Below, piece after piece: positions 1 through 4,172 of a DNA stretch of 6,358 nucleotides. The stretch is taken from the NCBI GenBank assembly GCA_947072805.1, contig CAMTJK010000177.1, positions 1-6,358 on the forward strand, written 5' to 3'. Positions within the stretch are counted from its first letter, which is position 1, and the number at the start of each line of letters is the position of its first letter. The notes beneath the pieces were generated by a model. The model had not been told where the DNA came from. It saw nothing but the letters and a program-made list of their open reading frames with translations, and ran no database searches. A program made the translations under genes and the position numbers. The stretch is from an uncultured Prevotella sp. (GTDB taxonomy: Bacteria; Bacteroidota; Bacteroidia; Bacteroidales; Bacteroidaceae).

Positions 1-115
1 ATTTTCGCTAATCACCAAATTTACAGACACTTATAATTCGTCGAACTCACGTTAATTAGTTACCGAAGAAGTGGTAAAACGCATCAAGAAGTTTATCTTC
101 AACATATAGTCTAAC
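1..115. other. Left flank, no assignable gene
   Basis: No gene can be assigned. On the plus strand, the frame read from 56 to the TAG at 107-109 ends in TEEVVKRIKKFIFNI. That looks protein-like, but the frame is closed by a TAA at 53-55, so it is at most a short remnant or the frameshifted end of an upstream gene. The other two plus frames stop by base 36. No clear TAnnTTTG promoter box was found for the gene starting at 116, so that gene may be transcribed from further left, outside the window. Confidence 0.3.
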
Positions 116-457
116 ATGGAGTATATAAAGATTAATCCCAACGACCATATCGTATGTGTCAATATCAGTAAGACCTACGATAGTAATGAGCGTGCGGACA
201 ATTATGACCGCGCACGTCATTACTGGGTACTTAGTAAAAAGCGAGTAGAAAATGCTAATCTTGTCTTAGCCATTGTACATGGAATAGTGGTGGCTGTTTT
301 CCACCCCGTACGTTGGTATCAGTCTGAGAATTCTATGTGGTTGAATCGGTATGAATTTGAGGGTACAGAATTAACTGACTCACTATACATAGGCAAATGC
401 GTATGGAACGAAATCAACCCTAAAAGTCAAAATCCTGTCGCTTACATAAATTGCTAA
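116..457 (+). CDS. Small uncharacterised protein, possibly PUA/EVE-like
   Basis: A complete 113-residue protein. The start is bounded by an in-frame TAG at 107-109, and ATG 116 is the first start after it. It has no signal peptide, no obvious membrane segment and no known catalytic motif. The pattern is a basic-aromatic ARHYW segment (about residues 33-37), a hydrophobic strand pair NLVLAIVHGIVVAVFHP (about 48-64), a tryptophan-rich turn, then YEFEG (about 79-83), YIGK and a closing NPVAYI. Alternating short hydrophobic strands with conserved-looking Trp, Gly and NP-Y positions recall small PUA/EVE/ASCH-like beta-barrel proteins that bind modified bases or RNA. That is recalled resemblance, not a demonstrated match. 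The next gene downstream, on the same strand, encodes a PD-(D/E)XK protein, so a joint role is possible. I am confident that it is a real gene and unsure of its function. Confidence 0.75.
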   Translation: MEYIKINPNDHIVCVNISKTYDSNERADNYDRARHYWVLSKKRVENANLVLAIVHGIVVAVFHPVRWYQSENSMWLNRYEFEGTELTDSLYIGKCVWNEINPKSQNPVAYINC

Positions 458-490
458 TATACAATGGTAATTCTTAACACTAATTGTATA
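458..490. repeat. AT-rich inverted repeat between genes
   Basis: TATACAAT at 458-465 is mirrored exactly by ATTGTATA at 483-490, giving 8-bp arms and a 17-nt spacer directly after the stop codon of the first gene. The stem is AT-rich and no T-run follows, so it is a poor intrinsic terminator. It could be a weak RNA hairpin or a protein-binding site. Confidence 0.35.
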
Positions 491-496
491 GAACTA

Positions 497-508
497 ATCC
501 TTAAGGAT
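497..508. promoter_or_regulatory. Perfect 12-bp palindrome, possible operator
   Basis: ATCCTTAAGGAT is identical to its reverse complement and lies 35 bp before the start of the nuclease-like gene. A perfect 12-mer palindrome this close to a start codon could be a dimeric repressor site. No second copy was seen in the window, so chance is not excluded. Confidence 0.3.
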
Positions 509-543
509 GTGAATAAATTATTTTTAACTTTAGTGGTTCTCTT

Positions 544-1785
544 ATGAATGACGTTATTTTTCTTCTCAAGGAAGTTAATATCTTACGCTTGAAACTTCTT
601 GAGCGCCAAGATAAGAAAGAAATATTCAATCTATTTTCCATTTTACGGGATGAACGAGATGAAGTAAACCTGCACTCTCGGTTTATCTCCGTTTTGCTTG
701 ACCCAAAAGCACCACACAAAATGGGTACCACATTCCTATCCTTGTTTCTTCGTGTGGTCGAAAGTAATATGCAAGTGGACGATGCCGAAATATCAATAAC
801 TCCCAACTTCTTAAACCCATCGGAGTTTAAGGATATTGATATTTTTATTCGTAAAGGAAATGAGTTTGCTTTAATTATCGAGAATAAGATTGACGCATTG
901 GATAGTAACCACGAAGAAGAAGGACAACTTGAAAAGTATTACCGTGAAGCCATAGAAGAAGGGTATTCAAAGGATAATATAAACATATATTATCTTACTC
1001 TTGACCAGCACGAACCGTCTGAAGAGAGTATTTCAACCAGCGGAAAATACCCAGAACTTGTGGAAAAAGTACAATGTATCTCTTATGGCTCAGAAATAAT
1101 CGAATGGCTTAAAGAGTGTGTAAAAGAAAGCTATGCGAAGCCAATACTTCGGGAATCAATAAATCAATATATAAACCTATTACAAAAAATGACGAATAAC
1201 GAATCTTCCGTTTCTGAAAGAATAGAACTCATGAACATTGTCGGTAAAAATTCAGATAACTTAGAAAGTGCAATGTTATTGATTAAAAATTTCAAACATA
1301 TTCAGTGGCATACAATTTGCGACTTTTGGAAAGAGTTATCAGACGCTTTGGTTTTGGCTGGATACACTATAACAAATGCAATAGACAACGGATTGATAGA
1401 TGATGCAGTTCATGGTGGACCACGTAAAAGACAAGTTTGTTTTGATTTGTGCTTTACTTCAAAATCAGGAATTCCGCTAGTAATAAATTGTGAATATAAT
1501 GATTATATTTGTTATGGTGTATATGAAACAAATGGGAAATACACAAAGGATATTAAGAGAAAGGTAAAGGCTTTAACTGTAATAGATGAACCGGACGGGA
1601 GTGATGAATCATTGCCTTATTGGAAATATTTTGAACCAAAATCGGGAGGCGACCTCGAATTTTGCTTTAGTTATTTTGAGGATACATCAGCATACAAACT
1701 AATTTCTCCTCAGAATCGTAAGGAATACATTAAGCGTATGATTTCTATCGTTAATGAGTTCGTCCAAAAGTTTGAAGAATTGTAA
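544..1785 (+). CDS. PD-(D/E)XK nuclease superfamily protein
   Basis: A complete 413-residue protein resembling the PD-(D/E)XK nuclease superfamily family PF14281 (PDDEXK_4). Seen directly: an N-terminal helical part with E40-V-N-L-H44-S-R-F, the typical opening of this family, then L51-L-D-P. The candidate catalytic core follows: D97-I-D99-I-F-I, a beta-strand A-L-I-I-E113-N-K115 giving the D...ExK signature, then Q128-L-x-K-Y-Y133. YYLTLDQHEPS (about 159-169) is the next family-like strand. The C-terminal 200 residues are aromatic and acidic and match nothing I recognise; they could bind DNA or a partner. The start is the first ATG after an in-frame TAA at 514-516. All expected metal-binding residues are present, so it is probably an active nuclease, although the substrate is unknown. 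It lies 86 bp after the small gene on the same strand and is followed by a hairpin terminator. Many relatives are uncharacterised, and a defence role is only an inference. Confidence 0.78.
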   Translation: MNDVIFLLKEVNILRLKLLERQDKKEIFNLFSILRDERDEVNLHSRFISVLLDPKAPHKMGTTFLSLFLRVVESNMQVDDAEISITPNFLNPSEFKDIDIFIRKGNEFALIIENKIDALDSNHEEEGQLEKYYREAIEEGYSKDNINIYYLTLDQHEPSEESISTSGKYPELVEKVQCISYGSEIIEWLKECVKESYAKPILRESINQYINLLQKMTNNESSVSERIELMNIVGKNSDNLESAMLLIKNFKHIQWHTICDFWKELSDALVLAGYTITNAIDNGLIDDAVHGGPRKRQVCFDLCFTSKSGIPLVINCEYNDYICYGVYETNGKYTKDIKRKVKALTVIDEPDGSDESLPYWKYFEPKSGGDLEFCFSYFEDTSAYKLISPQNRKEYIKRMISIVNEFVQKFEEL

Positions 1786-1828
1786 ATTATTGCTGTCCGG
1801 TAAAACTTTTGGAGACGATAAAAATTAG

Positions 1829-1859
1829 GGCTGATTACCTCGCTTGGTATTCAGCCTTT
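1829..1859 (+). terminator. Hairpin terminator after nuclease gene, possibly bidirectional
   Basis: GGCTGATTACC (1829-1839) pairs with GGTATTCAGCC (1846-1856) with a single mismatch and a 6-nt loop. On the plus strand only a short TTT follows. On the minus strand the hairpin is followed by TAATTTTTATCG, a better U-run, so it may also stop minus-strand transcription coming through the dnaK fragment. Confidence 0.55.
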
Positions 1860-1872
1860 GTAGTTACCTTTG
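1844..1872 (+). promoter_or_regulatory. Bacteroidales-type promoter for truncated gene
   Basis: TACCTTTG at 1865-1872 matches the Bacteroidales -7 consensus TAnnTTTG exactly and is followed by CG. A weak -33 candidate, TTGG at 1844-1847, lies 17 bp upstream and overlaps the terminator hairpin. The ATG at 1898 is 25 bp downstream, which fits a short leader. The -7 box is convincing, the -33 box is not. Confidence 0.45.
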
Positions 1873-1897
1873 CGTTTTCTCAATAACAACGATAACT

Positions 1898-1977
1898 ATG
1901 AACAAAGGTGGCAACCCTTTCAGCAAGACAAACCGCTTCTGCGACAAGTGCAGAAACTACATGAAGTCCAGACAATG
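1898..1977 (+). pseudogene. 5' fragment of a cysteine-rich protein gene
   Basis: A promoter box is followed by ATG 1898 and 26 full codons with ordinary-looking codon choice. The residues begin MNKGGNPFSKTN and include CDKC and a third cysteine in codon 27, a pattern like the start of a zinc-ribbon protein. From base 1978 the frame enters the reverse strand of dnaK, where the predicted residues (continuing to a stop at 2309-2311) are only the antisense reading of dnaK. The native 3' part of this gene is therefore missing. I do not recognise the parent family. It could instead be a very small gene whose end was lost when the dnaK piece arrived. Confidence 0.4.
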
Positions 1978-2449
1978 CCTGGTCTGCTCCCGGCTGACCT
2001 TGTGCACCTTGATACATTTGCTGGCTGGCAGCCTGCATGATGTTGTTAAGGTTTGCTATTGCAGAGTCGATAGCAGCAATGTCTGCACTCTTATGAGCAT
2101 CTTTCAGCTGCTGCAAGGCTCCTTCTATTGGCGCTTTCTTGTCGGCAGGAATCTTGTCACCGTTATCTTTGAGGAAGTTTTCGGTGGTGAAGATGAGAGA
2201 GTCTGCCTGATTCAGCTTGTCGATGCGTTCGCGCTCTTTTTTGTCGTTCTCGGCATTCTGTTCAGTCTCTGCTTTCATGCGGTCTATTTCCTCCTGGCTC
2301 AGTCCGGATGATGCTTCAATGCGTATAGCCTGTTCTTTGCCGGTGGCTTTATCCTTGGCCGATACTTTGAGTATGCCGTTTGCGTCGATGTCGAAGGTTA
2401 CTTCAATCTGTGGTATGCCTCTTCTTGCCGGGGCTATACCTGTAAGGTT
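1978..2449 (-). pseudogene. dnaK: Displaced internal fragment of dnaK (codons 453-609)
   Basis: These 472 bp match 4268-4739 of the intact dnaK in the same orientation with one difference (A at 2438, G at 4728), which is synonymous in the codon for Gly456. The piece encodes the end of the substrate-binding beta domain and most of the helical lid. It lacks the ATPase domain, the interdomain linker and the native C-terminal tail. Both junctions are abrupt: 1977/1978 on the left and 2449/2450 on the right. The dnaK frame is open from just after a TAA at 2474-2476 down to a stop at 1880-1882, but has no ATG before 2278. Translation from there would give 132 residues: lid plus a 32-residue unrelated tail. 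It lies downstream of the ATPase gene in the same direction, with no terminator in the 56-bp gap (2450-2505), so it may be transcribed as that gene's 3' end. It cannot act as a chaperone on its own. Confidence 0.85.
1978..2449 (-). repeat. Direct repeat, copy 1 of dnaK segment
   Basis: The left member of a 472-bp direct repeat, 471 of 472 bases identical to 4268-4739, with an offset of 2290 bp. The repeats bracket 1818 bp that contain the ATPase gene, the twin palindromes and the 3' end of intact dnaK. Confidence 0.95.
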
Positions 2450-2505
2450 CTCTAATATGCTATTTTTTTTATCTTATCTGTAAAGCTTCTGGATGTTCAC
2501 TTTTA

Positions 2506-3759
2506 TTATATATCCAAACTATCCTCTTTCAGAAGAAAATCGAAGAGACCTATTGTCAATATGCCATCTTCATTACGACGTGGCATGATGTGGTCTTTCA
2601 CAATGATAATCTTCTTGAAAGAATCATTGATGTTCGTAAGAGAACGAGATTCCTGTATCTCCTTTTCTCTGTCAGGTATAGACAAGGCAGACTGCACATA
2701 ATACTTCTTACTGCCAAGACTGGCGATAAAGTCCACCTCAAGTTGGATGCGCACCCACTTGCCATCCTTGTCTTGCTTCTTTATCTCCACCATTCCAACG
2801 TCCACACTATAACCACGTATGATAAGTTCGTTGTAGATGATGTTCTCCATGATATGCGTCTCTTCCTGTTGGCGCATATCGAGGATAGCATTTCTCAAAC
2901 CGATGTCCGAGAAATAATATTTGGTGAGCGTGTTGATGTATTTCTTGCCTTTTATATCGTAGCGTATGGCTTTATTTAGCAGGAACGATTCTGACAGATA
3001 GTTGAGGTAATTTGCAATAGTCTGACTACCAATACTCACATTTTTGACGCTTTTAAACGTGTTTGACAGTTTTGTAGGATTACAAGGTGCACCTATAGAC
3101 GATGCCAAAATGAGAACTAACTCTCGGAACTCACTATCATTCTTGATTTTATGTCTTTCGATAATATCAGCCAAATAAACTGTTTCGAACAGTCCTTTCA
3201 GGTAGTTTATTTTCTTCTCCTCTGTTTCAAAAGATTGAATGAGCGGTAAACCACCATAAGTGTAATATTCGCGCCATGCATCTTGCTTGTCACCGCCAAT
3301 GGCAGAGTAGAATTCTGCAAAAGATAGAGGATTCACATGGATAGTCTCTCCCCGGCCACGAAACTCCGTTGGGATATCTGAAGACAGAAAGTGGGAGTTA
3401 CTGCCTGTCACGTATGTGTCGGCATTATCAATATGACGGAAACTATTCAGCACATCTACAAACTCGTCCATCAGTTGCACCTCATCAATGATGATATAAT
3501 AGAGGTCATTATCCTTTATTCTGTCATGAACATAGTGGAGCATAGTATCAGGATTTCTCAGTTCCTTGTTCATGCGGTCTTCAAGGTCTATGCGGATGAT
3601 GTGGTCATCAGCCACCCCATTATCTAATAAGTAGTGATAGAACAATACGTTCAGCAGATACGACTTGCCACATCTGCGGATTCCAGTTACCACTTTGATA
3701 AATCCATTTTTACGGCTTTCTATCAGTTGTTTCAGATATAGATCTCTTTTTATCTCCAT
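2506..3759 (-). CDS. AAA ATPase with DUF4143 domain (COG1373 type)
   Basis: A complete 417-residue protein of the AAA_14/DUF4143 ATPase family, at the usual length. The N-terminal P-loop domain has Walker A at 26-33 (GIRRCGKS), Walker B at 89-93 (IIIDE) followed by VQ, a sensor-like TGSN at 118-121, and FRGRGE at 133-138, which could supply an arginine finger. The middle part (roughly 190-340) fits DUF4143. The C-terminal part has EVDF at 341-344 and YYVQ ending at 356. This resembles a PD-(D/E)XK-like fold, but the expected E-x-K after the strand is replaced by Q356-S-A, so nuclease activity is unlikely. The start is fixed by a TAA two codons upstream (3763-3765). The family binds ATP, is usually cytosolic and has no settled function. 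Its promoter lies between two identical palindromes, which suggests tight, possibly autogenous, control. It is transcribed toward the dnaK fragment. It may have arrived as an accessory gene next to dnaK, though no transposase accompanies it. Confidence 0.9.
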   Translation of the reverse strand: MEIKRDLYLKQLIESRKNGFIKVVTGIRRCGKSYLLNVLFYHYLLDNGVADDHIIRIDLEDRMNKELRNPDTMLHYVHDRIKDNDLYYIIIDEVQLMDEFVDVLNSFRHIDNADTYVTGSNSHFLSSDIPTEFRGRGETIHVNPLSFAEFYSAIGGDKQDAWREYYTYGGLPLIQSFETEEKKINYLKGLFETVYLADIIERHKIKNDSEFRELVLILASSIGAPCNPTKLSNTFKSVKNVSIGSQTIANYLNYLSESFLLNKAIRYDIKGKKYINTLTKYYFSDIGLRNAILDMRQQEETHIMENIIYNELIIRGYSVDVGMVEIKKQDKDGKWVRIQLEVDFIASLGSKKYYVQSALSIPDREKEIQESRSLTNINDSFKKIIIVKDHIMPRRNEDGILTIGLFDFLLKEDSLDI

Positions 3760-3776
3760 TGTTTACATTAAATTTT

Positions 3777-3790
3777 TGCCAGTATTGGCA
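3777..3790. promoter_or_regulatory. Palindromic operator-like site 1 (5' leader of ATPase)
   Basis: TGCCAGTATTGGCA has TGCCA/TGGCA arms around GTAT. In this copy the arms extend to 6 bp (TTGCCA/TGGCAA, 3776-3791). It lies between the predicted transcription start and the ATPase start codon, 17 bp before the ATG. It could be a repressor site or a small hairpin in the mRNA leader that limits translation. Confidence 0.6.
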
Positions 3791-3804
3791 ACTTTTTTAC
3801 GATG

Positions 3805-3835
3805 CAAAAGTATTTTTTTTATTGTATTATGCAAG
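3805..3835 (-). promoter_or_regulatory. Bacteroidales promoter of the ATPase gene
   Basis: Read on the minus strand, CTTG (3835-3832) is followed by a 19-bp spacer and TACTTTTG (3812-3805). This is close to the consensus TTTG-N19-TAnnTTTG, with one mismatch in the -33 box and an exact -7 box. Transcription would start near 3798, leaving a leader of about 39 nt that contains palindrome site 1. Confidence 0.65.
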
Positions 3836-3851
3836 CTTTACATCGAAAAAC

Positions 3852-3865
3852 TGCCAGTATTGGCA
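3852..3865. promoter_or_regulatory. Palindromic operator-like site 2 (upstream of -33)
   Basis: A second exact copy of TGCCAGTATTGGCA, 75 bp from site 1 and 16 bp beyond the -33 box. The two sites bracket the ATPase promoter. The spacing is about seven helical turns, compatible with a looped repressor. It also lies 21 bp before a 20-codon plus-strand ORF, so it could serve a divergent unit. Confidence 0.6.
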
Positions 3866-4061
3866 TTTTTTTAACATATAAACATCATGAGAGACAAAAA
3901 TAAAGCCTTTAATCGAGATGAACTCAAAGATCTGGACACACCTTACTAAGGCTTAAATGCTATTTGATTGCTAATAACGAGGGGTAAAAATGCCATATGA
4001 GAAACACAAACAGTGATGATTCGGCTACAGATTCGTTATAATATTGGTGTCATTTACCTTG
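3866..4061. other. Intergenic region with only very short ORFs
   Basis: This stretch separates the ATPase promoter from the dnaK terminator. It holds a 20-codon plus-strand ORF at 3887-3949 (begins MRDKNKAFNRDEL), a 14-codon one at 3997-4041 (begins MRNTNSDD), and a 16-codon minus-strand one starting at 3996. The first has charged, protein-like composition and could be the remnant of a lost gene. None is long enough to call. A small CCTTA/TAAGG palindrome lies at 3941-3951. Nothing else recognisable was seen. Confidence 0.35.
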
Positions 4062-4069
4062 CAAAGGTA
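4055..4069 (-). promoter_or_regulatory. Promoter-like -7 box inside a palindrome, apparently orphan
   Basis: On the minus strand TACCTTTG (4069-4062) matches TAnnTTTG exactly. It is part of the perfect inverted repeat TACCTT-GCA-AAGGTA. A -33 candidate, TTCG (4093-4090), is 20 bp upstream and weak. It sits just after the dnaK terminator and points to the gene-poor stretch 3866-4054, where no real gene starts. It may be a promoter left behind when its gene was lost. Confidence 0.4.
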
Positions 4070-4107
4070 CAAATTTCTAAGCCAATCTACGAAGTTTAAC
4101 TAAAAGC

Positions 4108-4142
4108 AAATCCCGCATAACTACTTGAGTTATACGGGATTT
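4108..4142 (-). terminator. Intrinsic terminator of dnaK
   Basis: AAATCCCGCATAACT (4108-4122) and AGTTATACGGGATTT (4128-4142) form a 15-bp stem with one mismatch and a 5-nt loop. It lies 30 bp after the dnaK stop codon. In the direction of dnaK transcription it is followed by GCTTTTAG. This is the clearest terminator in the window. Confidence 0.85.
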
Positions 4143-4172
4143 CTATTATTGTCCGATATTTGCTTATCAGCC

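Noticed and set aside
525..532. TAACTTTA as a -7 box for the nuclease-like gene
   Set aside because: It lacks the final G of TAnnTTTG, has no -33 partner, and lies only 11 bp before the ATG.
501..806. Minus-strand ORF opposite the start of the nuclease-like gene
   Set aside because: Ser/Arg-rich translation with no motif. The plus-strand reading carries family motifs through the same bases.
1844..1897. Translation of the cysteine-rich fragment from 1844
   Set aside because: The segment overlaps the terminator hairpin and promoter box, so the ATG at 1898 downstream of the -7 box is more plausible.
2217..2483. Plus-strand ORF across the dnaK fragment
   Set aside because: It is the same antisense reading as 4507 onward in the intact gene, carried over with the duplicated segment.
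2590..3874. Plus-strand ORFs at 2590-2979, 3391-3627 and 3665-3874
   Set aside because: They are antisense to, or run out of, the DUF4143 ATPase gene, whose minus-strand motifs are clear.
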